Of a stretch of 64,000 nt of DNA, positions 32,316 to 44,232 are shown piece by piece. Position 1 is the stretch's first letter, and each line of letters begins with the position of its first letter. The notes below the pieces were generated by a model. The model saw only the letters and a list, made by a program, of their open reading frames with translations. It did not search any database and was not told the DNA's origin. The position numbers and the translations under genes were made by a program. Origin of the DNA: Blastocladiella emersonii ATCC 22665 (lineage: Eukaryota > Blastocladiomycota > Blastocladiomycetes > Blastocladiales > Blastocladiaceae); NCBI GenBank assembly GCA_025594325.1, contig JANHCV010000001.1, positions 992,001-1,056,000 on the forward strand, written 5' to 3'.

Positions 32316-34957
32316 ATGATCCGGCTTATTCTCTCGCGGATCGCTCAAAAGTGGCGGTCGGGTAATCCATTTCTGCGGTCACTCACGGTCGCTGTCGGCG
32401 TTGGTGTGCTCGCGATGGCGCTTTGGGCCAGCATCGACATGTGGGTCACCTATTACGGCCTCGATTGGGGCCCCGAGTGGGCCGCGGTCGAGCCACTCGC
32501 GGTTCACTTCGCCGTTACCCTTCAGGAACTCTTCATGGTGCTGTACTGGGCACTCGTCGCTGTCTTCACCCAGCAGCACTTTGCAGTCGTCTATCCAGAT
32601 TTGCTTTCCCTGCGACCAATACCTCGTCGGCCACATTCGTCCGATTTACCGCCGCCGCATCACGACGGAGTCCGTGGATGGAAACCCAGCTCAAACTCCA
32701 CGGTCGCAAACGAGACGCATCGAAGGCGGTTTCCAATTATCAAAGTCTGGTCCACGATCGTTACCCTTGCGCTCCTTATTCGCCTTGGCCTCAGTATCGC
32801 CGCTTTGGCCATCGTCGCCTCGCTCATCAAGCAAGGAAGCGGGGAGGTCAGTCCTTCATTGACCTTTTGGAATCCCGTCGCGCATCAAAAGGCCTTCGAG
32901 CGCACATTCTTTTTCTTCTTCTGTGTTGTCACGCCTCTCATCTTTCGTATCTATCTCTGGTATTGCGCCCGGGGCACGCCGACGCGAGAGACGTACTTCT
33001 CGCCGCTCGGGCCACTGATTGCTGCGACCACAATCACTGCCCGCCTCTACACCGACTTCAAGGAGCTGGGCGTAGTGTTCATCGTGCTTTTGGTCAGCAC
33101 GCTGCTCTGCTCCTTCTTGTACATCAACTTGAACGTGTGGCGCCGCACGATTGCCAACATCCAGGGCCACTTTGACCTGGTGTACCTGTTCTACGCTTGT
33201 ACGAACGTCAGCACTGGTTGAGCTTGCGCTCGTCCTGACAGCCCGCTTCCGTGTAGCCTATTTCATCACCCAAGGCCTGAACCTCGCCTCACCCGCGATC
33301 CCGGCGCTCCTAAAGCACATGCTCCCGAAACTCTCGTCGTCCGCGCTCGCCGTGCTCGCTCCGATGCTGTACCGCATGCTCATGAGCGCGAGCGTGATCG
33401 TGGCCGATGCGGCGATCCCGCACGTCTTCTCGCGTTCCGACCAGTGGATGGGATTCGTGTTTCGGGTATGTCCCATCTCGCCCAGTGGCGCGGCCGTGTC
33501 ACTCACCAATCCCTCGACTTGCGCGCTAGCTGTCCAAGGAACTCGCGGTCACGGGCATGGCGATGATCACGCTGTACCACTCGGACGCGGTCCCCTCGTA
33601 CGTCGGCCTCAACTTCTTCTTCATCGTGGTCAGCGACGCGGGTCTCGTCCAGGACTTGCTCTTCTGCGCGTGGAACCGGACGTGGCCATGGCACCTGTAC
33701 CACGCCAAACACTTTGACTTGGCCGCGGCTGCCGCGACTGAGAAGCCGGCTGCTGCCCCGACCATTGGACGAGGCTCTCTTGGCGTCAAGACCGTGCGAA
33801 CAAACGAGTTCACGTCCTCTGCCCTCTTGCCCATCATCGAGGATGCGCAATGGTCACGATCATCTGTCGCACTTGAGCCTATCGACGTGGCCTCTTCATC
33901 GGCCAGCGCACTGCCCTCAAATCCGCACTTGATACCGCCTGGTCGCAAAGCACCACCTCCCCGGCTGGCCATCTCGACCATCGCACGCTCGCCTTCAGCC
34001 GACTCACTCGCCATGTCCCCTGTCGAGTACGAGCTCACGACGCCTCCCTCATCTCCCGTCCGGCTCGGCCCGCTCGACAACCGCACCAGCATCATCACTT
34101 CGGACGGCACCCGTCCGCCCGCACCAACCCGCCCGATCGCGCTTCCGCTCCCGTTCCGCGTCCACCTGCTCGTGACGCGTGAGGTGGAGCGCGCACAGCT
34201 GTCCTTCATCTCGCGCATCGCGAGTATCGCGTGCTTCTTCTTCTACTCGCTGACGCCGGCCCAGGCGTACGAGCTGCCCGCCGACTACTACGTGTGGGCG
34301 TACTCGACGCTCGCGCATATCACGTCGTCGACGCTGATCCCGTGGATCGTCGTGTTCCCGGTGCTCAAGTGGAAGATGCGCCGTGTCCAGGGCCATGCGG
34401 CCGTGGTGGGTGCAAGTCCTCCGCAGTCGCATGGCTCGGGGCTGCTTGAGATGCAGCCCGCCGCGTCTAGCAGCAGCTCGCCGAGCCCTGTACCTGGCAC
34501 CCTGGCGCGCGACGGCGACGCGGGTCCGGGCAGCGGCGAGCTTGACGCAGACTCCCCGGCCGTCGACTCGCCGGCCGTCGCCACACCGATCCGCCCGCTG
34601 CGCAGCGGGTCAACGTCGCGGCCAGCCCGACCGTCGACGACCTCGACGCTGCCGCACCAGCGCTCGTCGGTGACCAGCGGTACTCTCGGCCGGCTGATGG
34701 CTACGCTGGGCCGCGGCGGTACCTCGCTCGCGCGCGGGTCGGTCCACTTCCCGTGGTCGACGGCCGGCCGCACGGTCGAGGAGCGCGAGGCGATCCATCG
34801 CGCGGCCACGAGTCCCGGCCGGTGGGGTCCGCGGCTGCAGCTGTGGCAGGTCGACTTTGACGCGACGCTATCGCGCACGCTGGTGTTGACGCTGCTCGTA
34901 TTCAGCTGCGCGGTGCGGTTTGGCCCGCTGCAGGCGATCTCTATCCCTGCGCCGTGA
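32316..34957 (+). CDS. Polytopic membrane protein B, paralogue of the gene at 28775
   Basis: Exons 32316-33198, 33257-33465 and 33530-34957, introns 58 and 64 nt, 839 residues. Helices match gene A in order (FLRSLTVAVGVGVLAMAL, LQELFMVLYWALVAVFTQQHF, ERTFFFFFCVVTPLIFRIYLW, LAPMLYRMLMSASVIVAD, YVGLNFFFIVVSDAGLVQDLL, LAHITSSTLIPWIVVFPVLKW, LVLTLLVFSCAVRFGPLQAI). It is longer because of two Ser/Pro-rich hydrophilic insertions at about 425-555 and 640-780, probably cytoplasmic and phosphorylated. Function unknown. It ends 68 bp from the convergent noxR gene. Confidence 0.72.
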
Positions 34958-35025
34958 TTGTTCGAGGCGTGATTATAAAGACTGTATGTACACCGTCAGC
35001 GCGTCTAGAACTACAACTACTACTG

Positions 35026-36453
35026 CTACTGGCAGAACACGTCGATCTTGTTCTCGTCGGGCGCCAGGCTCCGTGCGAGGAGAAAGTCGTCGTCGTCGGT
35101 CATGGTGACGAGCTCGCCGTCCTCGTCGCGGAACAGGATGCGGAACTTGTTGGCGTTGAACTTTTCCGCGATCTTGTCGTACAGCTCGTCGAACGACGCG
35201 TCGCCCGGCAGCAGGATCATGCGCTTGTCGCCGAAATCGACCTTGACGCGGAGCTTGCCCTGGATGATACTCCCCTGCGAGCTCATGTAGTCGGCTCCGC
35301 CCCCGCCACGGCCACCGCCCCCGCCGCCGTTGCCGTAGTCGGGCTCGCCACCGCGGCCGCCCGTGTACGGACTCCGTGGCGGGTTGGGCGGTGGCGTCAT
35401 GTCGTCGCGGCGGCGGCCCATGGACCCGGGGTTCCGCGAGCTTCCGGCGGGCGACGACGGGTACCCGCCGCGGTCGGCCACGTCGCCGGGGTACGCGCGG
35501 TCGATGCGCGGGGCCTCGTCGACGGGCGACCGGCGCGACAGCGTCGGCGCAGACGGACGTCGTGGTGGCCCGCGCGACGCCGTGTCGACGCGCATCGGTT
35601 CCGCCGGCAGCGAGCGTTTCCGCTCCAGCGTGCGGATGGGTTTGATCTCGGGCTCGGGTTCCTACGCGGGATGAGGTTAGCACACGAGCTGAAAAGGGGG
35701 GCGGGGGCAGCGTACGATGAGGTTCATGCCGCGTGCGCCCTTGAACTCGATGAAATTGTCGTTGGGGTCGGTGGCGGCGACGACCTTGCTGCGGCCGAGG
35801 TAGTCGACCTTGCCGGCGTTGGCGATCTTGTGCTTGGCGGGCTTGTAGAGGAGGTTGGCGGGGACCTGGAACAGCTGGCAGCCGTCGCCGCGGTACTGCA
35901 TGGCCTCGTTGATGATGTCGTGGTCGGGGATGTGCTTGGCCTTGGCGGCCTGGGCGAGCAGCTGCAGGGCGGCGCCCTCGTCGCCGAGCTGGAACAGGAC
36001 CAGGGCGCGGTTGTACATGACCTCGCACGCGTACAGCTTGTACTCGAGGCCGAGCTGCGTGTAGTCGATGGCGTGGGTGCCGCGGAAGTAGATGAGCGCG
36101 TCCTCGAACACGGCGTCGGCCTGCTCGAAGCTGCCGAGAATGTACAGCGACACGCCCTGCTGGAAGTAGGCCACGGACAGGAAGTTGTCGCAGCCAATCG
36201 AGTCGCCGAACGCCATGATCTAGGGACGAGGCGCGGCGTCAGCCGGGTTGCGCTCAGGGACCATGACGAGAGCGGAGGGGAACCGTACCGCGTCCTCGTG
36301 CTGGCCGAGCGACTGGTAAATCATGCCGAGGTTGTAGTGAATCTTGGACGAGTCGGCAATGGGCTGGAACAGGTCGAGGGCCGCCTCGTAGTCGCCCGAC
36401 TCGTACGCCTTGACGGCCTCGTCCCACTGCACGAGCTCCTGCTTGAGCGACAT
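35026..36453 (-). CDS. noxR: NoxR, p67phox-like NADPH oxidase regulator
   Basis: Exons 36453-36289, 36219-35716 and 35661-35026, 434 residues. The N-terminus is the conserved NoxR tetratricopeptide region: MSLKQELVQWDEAVKAYESG, ADSSKIHYNLGMIYQSLGQH, VAYFQQGVSLYILGSFEQAD, IDYTQLGLEYKLYACEVMYN, PDHDIINEA. It is followed by the activation-region-like LLYKPAKHKIANAGKVDYLG. A Pro/Gly/Arg-rich linker leads to a C-terminal PB1 domain (KLRVKVDFGDKRMILLPGDA ... FRILFRDEDGELVTMTDDDD). NoxR binds Rac and the Nox catalytic subunit to trigger localised superoxide production in fungal development. It is somewhat shorter than the 500-550 residues of ascomycete NoxR. The noxA/noxB partner is not in the window. 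Confidence 0.9.
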
Positions 36454-37061
36454 GGTTCACGGACTCGGTGGTGGCAGCGGTAGCGGCGCGGCGGCGTAGT
36501 AGTGCGAGGCCGAGGTCGGTAGCGCGGGCTCAGTCCTTCGACGAAGAGCTAACTTCGAGAATGCGGGTGGGTCGGCGGAGCGAGAGAGTGCCGATGGCGG
36601 TAGCCGCGCGTTGCGAGTTCCGCACTTCCGTTAGCTTCGTGGGGTAGTTGTTTCGTAAGGGCGCCGGCGCGGTGGGTTGCTCGACCCGTGCGGGGAGAGA
36701 GCGGCAACTTCTGCAGCAGCCCGCCGGCCGGCCGTCCGTCCACCCGGGCACACACACACGCTTGCGTGCACCACGGACGGGTGGCGCAGGCGCAGGCGCA
36801 GTTCATTTCATGACGTGTGCGTAGACAAGTGGGGGAGCGCGAGCGGCGCGTGGCTTGGCCGCGAGGCGCGGGCCGTTTCGTCGCGCACGTGGCCATGACC
36901 GCGGTCCGACGCGTCGCGCGTCACCCTCCTTCGTGCTGCGCCACCTCTCCTTCCGCGCCACACTGCTCCTCTGCCCCGCGCTGAACCGGTGCATAGCTTC
37001 ATGAAACGGACCTGAACACACTGGGGCACCTTCTGGAATCACCCAGCCACCACCACTACCC
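36454..37061. promoter_or_regulatory. Divergent promoter region (noxR / CCDC148-like gene)
   Basis: 608 bp between opposite starts, the largest shared promoter gap here. It contains a short (CA)n run near 36750-36760 and a GCACGTGG E-box-like site near 36884-36891. No open frame fits either neighbour as an extra exon. Confidence 0.4.
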
Positions 37062-39021
37062 ATGAACGTCGACACGTTTCTGACCCGGCGGCGGTGCGGC
37101 GCACGCACCGCCCTCCGCGCCGTCGACCACGACGCGATCCTGCAAGTCATTGCCGGGCGGAGGTCGGCGCTCGAGCGGACCACTGAGAAGGTTCGGCCCC
37201 ACCAGCCTCGCGTGCTTCCGCGCGTGCACCAGATGGGGATGCTTACACTTCGTCGCCATGATCTCGGCGGTTCTAGATCGAGCGCGTCTCGACGACCGCC
37301 GTCGAGCAGCGCAAGAACGCCGACACGCACGCACACCAGGAGGTCTGGCGCGCGTACTGGCGCCGGCTCGAGAAGAAGCGGTGCGTCCGCTCCGACGCTC
37401 AAGTGGTGTCCGCCGCTGACATTCGTCCCATACTCAGAGTCGCGCTTGAGCACGATGTCATCAACACCATGGGCTCGATCTGCACCAGCCCCGACTTCCC
37501 CGTCGAAGCCGCCGAGGACATGCTCGAGCTCCTCGAGGCGACCAAGCGGAGCCGCCGCGAGACAGCCGCCGCGCGCGCCGCCCTCGCTGACCACCTGTCG
37601 CGGATCCAGTCGCTGCGGCAGCACGGGAAACTGAAACCCGCCGACCTCGTCGCGGCCAAGTCGCTGATCCTCGCGGGGCTCGGCGGCGGGATGTCCGACA
37701 CGCTCGAGGATCCGATGGATGTAGTCCACCCAATCGCCATCGACGACGCGGCCGCCGCCGCCTCGTACCTCGTCACGCACGACGGCATCACACAAGATAT
37801 TCGCGACGTCCCGCTCGCCGCGCCGTGGCGCCCACACCTCCTCGCCGAGCTCGAGCGCCTGGCCGCAGCGGAGCGCGACGAGATGCTGCGCCTGCTCCAC
37901 GACACTTCTTCCCCCACATCCGCGCTCCCGCCCGTCGCGCGCATGTGCGCCGCGAAACTCGCCGACGAGTACGCGCACGTCGCGTGCCACCGGCACTCGA
38001 TGCTGCGCGCACGCCTCGCGCTCGAGTGCCCGGGTCTCCCGACCGACCAGCTCCTCGACTCGGCCGCCGCCGCACGCCGCCGTGCCGCCGCCCTGCGCAC
38101 CGCGGTCCCCGCGTTCGCCGCCACACACCAGTCGCGCGTCGCCTCGGCCCTTGCCGCGCTGCGCGACCATGCTGCTGCGGTGGCCGCTGCCGAACGCTCG
38201 ACCGCCGCGCTCGCCGACGCCGTCGCGGCAGCCGAGGGCGCACACGCCGTGATCCGCGAGTGGCGCGCGCGGGTCCTCGCCGACTCGGAGGCAAGGGCCG
38301 CCGAGGACGCCGCGAAACGCGCGGCCGACGCGAAACGGCACGAGCGCGAGCTGGCAAGGCGGGACCGCGAGCGCGCCGAGATCATGCGCGAGGGCGAGAC
38401 GCGCCGGACCGCGGCGGCCGCGGTGCGAGCGCAGGAGGAGGCCAAAGTGCGCGCGCTCGCCGAGGTCGCGGCACGCGAGCGGCGCGAGGCCATGGAGGTG
38501 GCCAAGGTGCGTGTCGCGGAGCGGAACGCGGCCATGGATGAGGCGCGGGCGAGGGCCAGGAGGGAGCGCGAGACGGCGGAACGGGATGCTGAGGCGGCGC
38601 TCGCGGAACGGCTCGAGCGGTTGCGCGACGTCGTGCGCGAGCGGATCAGCGTCGAGCGGTACGTTCACTCTATGACCTTCGCGACGAACCAGCTAACTTC
38701 AGTCGTTCGCGTAGCGACCCGGCGCGAGTCGAGCAACTGACCAAGGCCCGCAAGGCGGCCATCCTCAACGAGCCGCCGGTCCACGGCGTTCCGGGCGGAC
38801 CGACGGTCCACGGGTACAACGAGACGGCCGTGTTCCGCGACCCGCGCGCACGGCTCATGGAGCTGCTCCCGGCCAGCTCGGGCAGCGGCAGCGGCGGCGG
38901 CCTCGCGCGGTCGACGCAGCAGTACGTGGCCCAGATGATGCGCGACCTGCGGCCCGCGCGCGGCTTCGCGCCCGAGTGGCAGAGCCAGATCAAGTTCGCC
39001 GACGACCGAGACCAAGGGTAG
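37062..39021 (+). CDS. CCDC148: CCDC148-like coiled-coil protein
   Basis: Exons 37062-37190, 37277-37380, 37438-38658 and 38715-39021, 586 residues (human CCDC148 about 590). N-terminal VWRAYWRRLEKKRVALEHDV parallels the CCDC148 W..Y.RL segment. A long Arg/Glu/Ala coiled coil (about 390-480) begins with VIREWRARV. The C-terminal part has the family signature: ERDPARVEQLTKARKA, then VHGYNETAVFRDPRARLMEL, equivalent to DP.R...T.A.KA and YNEQQI.SDPR.R in animals. CCDC148 is poorly characterised and found mainly in ciliated eukaryotes. The first intron (86 nt, GTTCGG donor) is the least certain join. Confidence 0.65.
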
Positions 39022-39274
39022 GGTAGGATAGATAATAGTAAACCATTACGAAGGAGCAAACTGACAAAGTACACGGCCCCCGCGCGCCCACGCATCGACG
39101 GCGACACGCAGCACCCATGCGTGGCGGCGAGCGAGAGGGAACGAGCGAGGGCCCTAGTGAGAAAGGGGACAATACGCAACAAGGGAAACACGACTAGCGG
39201 CGCGACTAGGGTGGCACCGCGAAAGCAAAGAGGCAAGAACGAGGGAGGAAGAGTCAGAGGCCGAGCACACCGAC

Positions 39275-42200
39275 TTACTTGAGCGGCGGGAACGCGACGC
39301 GGTCGTCGAGCACCGACACGACGGGCGTGGTGATGACGGGCGGGTTGGACGGGCGGCGGAGCGCGCGCGTCGACGCCGCGGCGCGGGCAGCGGCGGCAGC
39401 CGACTTGGCGGGCGCAGGCGCCGCCGTCGTCGGGACACTCGCGGCAGCGGGAGCCGCAGCGGCAGCGGGCGCCGGGGAGCTGCTCTTGGCGGGAGCGGCG
39501 CCCTCGGACTTGGCCGCCTGGGCGGCGGCGGCGGGGCTCTTGCCCTTACCGTGGTGGTGGCCCTTGGCGTGGTTACCGGCCTGGCGCTGCTTCTTGCGCT
39601 GGATCGCGACCGACTCGGCGGCGTACTTCTTGAAGTCGGCGATGGTCTGGAACTTGGCAAGGGCGGCCGAGAGCTCGGGGCGGACCGTGACGGGGTTCTC
39701 CTCCTTGTCCTTGCGGTAGTAGAGGTAGGCCCAGAACTTCTCGAGGCCGTACAGGAGCTCGTGGGCGCGGTCGTCGGCGTCGGCGGCGCGGCGCTGCTCG
39801 TGGGCGGCGTAGTCGGCGAAGGTGAGGTCCGCGAAGTCGCGGAACACCTCGGCGCGGAACTTGTTCTCGAGCCCGTAGCTGTAGAAGCGGTACAGGCACT
39901 CGGTGCCGTACCGGTACCCCTGCTCGGCGTCCTCGAGCGCGAGCTTGCGGAACTCGGCGTACATCTTGCGGTTGAAGTGGTCGCGCAGGAAGTGCGACCA
40001 GAACCGGTACAGCGTGTTCATCTCGGCGCACCCGACCCCGTGCCGCTTGCGCTCCTTGAGCGCCTTGGAGTGGTACTTGAAGTACTTGTGCTGGATGAAC
40101 CCGTTCTCGCGCAGCAGCTCGTGGCTCGGGTGCTCGTGCCCGATCGCCAGCGTCAGCTCCTGCGCGAGGTCGGCCGCGTCAGCCGACTTGCTGAGGCGGT
40201 CCGCGTCGGCGGGGTTGGACGTCGACAGGAGCGCCGCCGCGGCCGCCGCCGCCGTCGCCGTGGCGTTGGCGGCGTCAGCAAAGGTGGCGTGCGTGGGCGA
40301 CGTCGCGGGCGAGAAGACGTAGCCGACCGACTCGGCGGCCGACGGGAAGTAGTTGCGGGTGTCGGGCTTCTCGGCCTCGGCGTCGGCGGGCGCGCCGCTG
40401 ACGGGGAAGAAGCGCGACTTCTTGTTGTTGCCGGCGGCGGCGTCCTTCTTCTTGTTGCTGGCGGCGACCTGCTGGATGAGCGGCGTGGGCTTCTTGGACG
40501 GCTTGACGGGCTCGATGGTGGTGCTGGGGGTCGCGTCGCGGCTGGCGACGGTCGTCACCTTCTGGTTGTCGGAGGCGGCGGCGGACCGCGCGGACCGGCG
40601 CAGGGCCACCTCGTACTGGTACAGGCCCTCGTTGATGGCGTCGTTGAAGTCGTCGCCGACCGACTTGCGGTCGAACCCGATGTTGTACCCCTTGTCCTTG
40701 CCGTCGTGCTTCTTGACGCGCTGCGTCACGATCACGAGCGTCGACAGCATGTCGTCGGGCAGCTCGTCGTCGGACCAGCCCTCGACCCACTCGTCCGCGT
40801 CGTAGTCCGAGTCGACGTCGCCCTCGCCGCGCAGCACGCGGTGGCGCAGCTCCTCGTCGAGCTGGAACATCTCCTCGTCGTCCTCCTCGGCCGCCACCTC
40901 AGCGGGAGCGGGGACCGCGGTCACGGCGTTGCGCGATGTCTGCGACGAGGTCTCGGCGACAGCGGGCACGGCGGCCGCGGGGAGCGGAGCGGGACTCGGC
41001 GTGGCGCGGTGCTCCGACGACGGCGTCGCGGCGAGCGCGGGCGAGCGCGGCGAACTGGTGCCGCTGCCGCGCGTCGACAGCTTGCGCGTGCGCGCCGCGT
41101 TCGAGATCTTGCGAGTGCGGACGACCTGGGTCCAGCCCTCCTCCTCGGTGGCTTCGGCGGCAGCCGGCGAAGCGGGGGCGGGGGCGGCAGCAGCGGGAGC
41201 GGCGGTCACCTCCTCGGCGACCTTGGCGGGCTCGACGGTCTCGGTGGCCGTGGGGGCGGCGACCTCGGCCTCGGGCTCGGGCTTCTTCTCCTCGACGGCG
41301 GCGGCGGGCTCGGCGGCCTTGGGCTCCTCGACGGTGGCGACGAGCGCGGGGACGACGGGGGCCACGACAACGGGCGTGTTGACGTACTAGATCAGGGAGC
41401 GAGAGTCAAGTCAGCAACTGCGAGTTCAAGACGGCGGATCGGGTTGACGCTGGATCCGAGGGCAAGGAATGACGAGTCCTGGTCGCTCACAAGTGTTCCT
41501 GACGACTTAACTGACGGGCACGCCGCCCGCGACCCATCTCCTCGCCGCCATCCGCACCAGCAAACGCCCGCTCAGCATCGAGCAACCGACCGACCGAGAC
41601 GCAGTGGGACCGAGCCGCGGTCGTGATCGAGCTGCCGCGTGCGCGCCGCGAACTCGATCACGGCAGCGTCGATGAGCTGCGCCCGCGGCAACGGTCGGTC
41701 GGTCAGTGGTCGATGCTCGAGTCTCGAGCTGGCATGGCACTGGTAGTTGCGGGGACGGCGGCGAGGGAGCGGGTGGCAGAGCGGGTACGCAGAAGGAGAG
41801 AAGGTAGGAAGAACAGATTTGGTTGCACAACAAAAACGGGATAATGATGGAGGGAGTGAAGGGAGCAAAAACGAGTGGACGAGAGATCACCCATCTAAGG
41901 CCCACCGGGACGACAAGGCAGCGAGGCGGACCGAGTGTCGACGAGAGGAGCGAGGGTGAGGGAGGCACGGGTCGGGCGAGGGAGTGATGGTTGGGGAGAT
42001 GGGGCCGCCCCGGCCGAGTCGTACCAGAGTGCCATGCCGTCGGACTGCGTGAGTGAGCTGGGCGAGCGAGACGAGTGCTGGTGCTGCGGATGGCGGCGAG
42101 TCGAAAAGGCCGCGTGCGCGGCGACGCCGTGCAGCGACAGGTCGACGGGAACACGGCGAGTGGTCGATGCGCGCGAGGACCAGGACGCCAGGATGAGCCG

Positions 42201-44232
42201 AACGGAGGGGTGGGGGAAGAGAGGTAGTGGAAGCGGGGAGAGGAGCAGCGATAGAATGGAAACTAGTGTAAGGGAAAGGAACGAACGAGAGCGGAAAAGT
42301 AGCAAACGGGAAGGAAGGGAGAGAGAGGATGCTACGTGGTAACAGATGGGAGGACGAGGGCAGGTAGGGAGGGAGGAGGATGGGATCCGAGCGTCAACGA
42401 GAGGAGGAAGATCAGGCACTCACCGCTGGCGGGGTGTAGGTCGACTTGGGCTTGAGCGACTCGGCGACCTCGGGGGCGAGGGGCCACGTCTGCCAGTTGG
42501 TCTTGCAGCGGACCAGGGTGCGGTCGGCCGAGAGCTCGACCTTGTCCGAGTTGGCGAGCGAGTCGGTGATGAGCTCGAGGCTGTCGGTGAGGATGCGGAC
42601 GCGGTTGAACTTGGCGAGGAAGGCGAGCTGGACCCAGCCCTCGGCGAGGTCCATGTTCTGGCGCAGGTACAGGTCCTTGCACAGGTTCTCGACCGAGAAG
42701 TAGTACTCGATCTGCTGCTGCACAATCGACTTGAGCTGCGTCGTGTCGACCGTGAACCGCGTCGACGCGGCCGAGTGCGACTGCGAGTACATGGGCTGCT
42801 GCGCCGACGCGTACCCGGCGTGCGAGTACTGGCCGTGGTGGTGGTGGCGGTGCTGGCGGCGGGGGCCGTTCTGCTGGTAGCCGTAGCCGTTGAGCGACAA
42901 GTACTGGCCGTTGGCGCCGGCCTGCTGGTTGTTGCGGTTGTTGCGCGGGCGCGGCGAGCGGGCTGGGGTGCCCTCGGCGGCGGCCGTCGGGAGGACGGCG
43001 GGCGTGGTGGGCTTGGGCGGGAGGGGCAGCTTGGAGCCGGTCGAGGCCGCAGCGGCATCGGCAGCGGCGGGCTCAGCAGCACCGTTTTCGGTGTTGGCCG
43101 AGGCATCAGCGGCATCAGCGGAGGCGGGGGCAGCCTGCTGCTTGTCGGCGTCGGCCTTGTTGCGGTTGTTGCGCTTGGCCTTGGGCGCGCGCGGGGTGCC
43201 GTCGGCGTTGACAGCGGGGGCGCGGGTGCCCTCCTTGCCGTTGTTGTCGCGGGAGCGCGGCGAGTTGGCGGAGCGGGTCGACTTGGGGACGATCTCGATC
43301 TGGACGGCGGTCCAGGCGGCCTTCTTGCCCTTGCGCGGGGTGCCCGAGGCGGACGACTCCTTGGGCGAGGGCGCGACCGAGTCGGACGCAGCAGCGGCAA
43401 CAGTGTCGACGACGGGGGCAGCGGCGCGCTTGGCCTCGGCCTGGACGGGGGTCGCCGAGCGGGTGGCGGCGGGCGACGAGGTGGCCGAAGCCGGGACCTT
43501 GGCCTGGTCGAGCGACGGCCACTTGTTCTCGGCGGAGGCGGCAACGGGCGCATCGACTACGGAGTGCGGATCGGAGTGTGAGTGGCGGGTCGAGCGAAGG
43601 TGAATGCAGCAGATCCGCGACGAACCTGCTGGAGCAGCGAGCGACACGGCGAGCGCGGCAGGGACCTTGCCCCAGGCGCTCACTGCAGGGATCGGGGCGG
43701 GGACGTAGACGACGGGCTTGGCCGGAGCAGCAGCGGCCTCCTCGGCGGGGGCAGCCGACGACTCGGCATCGGCAGCCGCCTCAGCGGAGGCAGTCTCGGC
43801 CTCGGTGGCGGCAGCCGGCGCATCCTTGGCGGCGGCGGGCGAGCCAGTCGACGACGAGCGCGGGGCGCGGGGCGCGCGCGGGCCGGCCGACCTGGCGGGG
43901 CGGGCGGCCTCCTCGCGGGCGCGCTGCTTGGCCTGCTGCTTGCGGGCGTGCTTGCGGACGACGGGCGCAAAGTCGTCGTCGTCGCCGCCAGCGGTGGCGG
44001 CCGCGGGGGCGGGAGCGGGGGCAGCAGGGGCGGCGGCGGGAGCAGCCGACGACGAGGCCGCGGGCTCGGCAATCGTCACGGGCGCGGCGGCGGCCGACGC
44101 GGCGGGCTTCTTGTGCTGCAGCTCGGCGACGAGCGAGGCGGGCTTCGGGGCCGGGATGGCGTTCCACGGCGACTTGATGGGGGCCGGGGCGGGCGCCGCC
44201 GGGGTCGGGGCTGGGGCGTCCTCGTGCGACAT
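39275..44232 (-). CDS. LARP1: LARP1: La-motif and DM15 mRNA-binding protein
   Basis: Exons 44232-43626, 43556-42424 and 41386-39275, 1,283 residues. The N-terminal half is Ala/Pro-rich. A La motif lies at about 464-560 ([60 protein letters not shown]). The C-terminal DM15 region at about 1000-1143 has three HEAT-like repeats ([84 protein letters not shown]). DM15 binds the m7G cap and 5' terminal oligopyrimidine of ribosomal protein mRNAs. The second intron is 1,037 nt (GTGAGT ... TCTAG, phase 0), extreme for this genome. The first (69 nt) is in frame and stop-free. Confidence 0.88.
41574..41717 (-). ncRNA. Potential structured RNA element inside the long LARP1 intron
   Basis: Complementary arms nest within 144 nt: AGCATCGA at 41574-41581 pairs with TCGATGCT at 41710-41717; CCGACCGACCG at 41586-41596 pairs with CGGTCGGTCGG at 41692-41702. 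Inside, CGTGATCGAG (41622-41631) pairs with CTCGATCACG (41653-41662). An alternative stem GCTGCCG (41631-41637) with CGGCAGC (41661-41667) competes with it. It would be transcribed from the minus strand as part of the intron. Whether it is a stable ncRNA, a splicing control or chance is unknown. Confidence 0.35.

Noticed and set aside
36803-38668. A 621-codon minus-strand frame
   Set aside because: Antisense to the CCDC148-like gene, which has four consistent exons and a family C-terminus.
39551-41626. A 691-codon plus-strand frame
   Set aside because: Antisense shadow of the LARP1 DM15 exon; Val/Gly/Leu-rich low complexity and no splice or family logic.
41507-42154. Open frames inside the long LARP1 intron as extra exons or a nested gene
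   Set aside because: Ser/Pro/Arg-rich text of a pyrimidine-rich strand, no family resemblance and no convincing splice sites; kept as intron with a possible RNA element.
41387-42423. Treating the La-motif and DM15 parts as two separate genes
   Set aside because: LARP1 proteins join both, the splice ends (GTGAGT and TCTAG) are good and in phase, and no promoter or stop/start pair fits between them.
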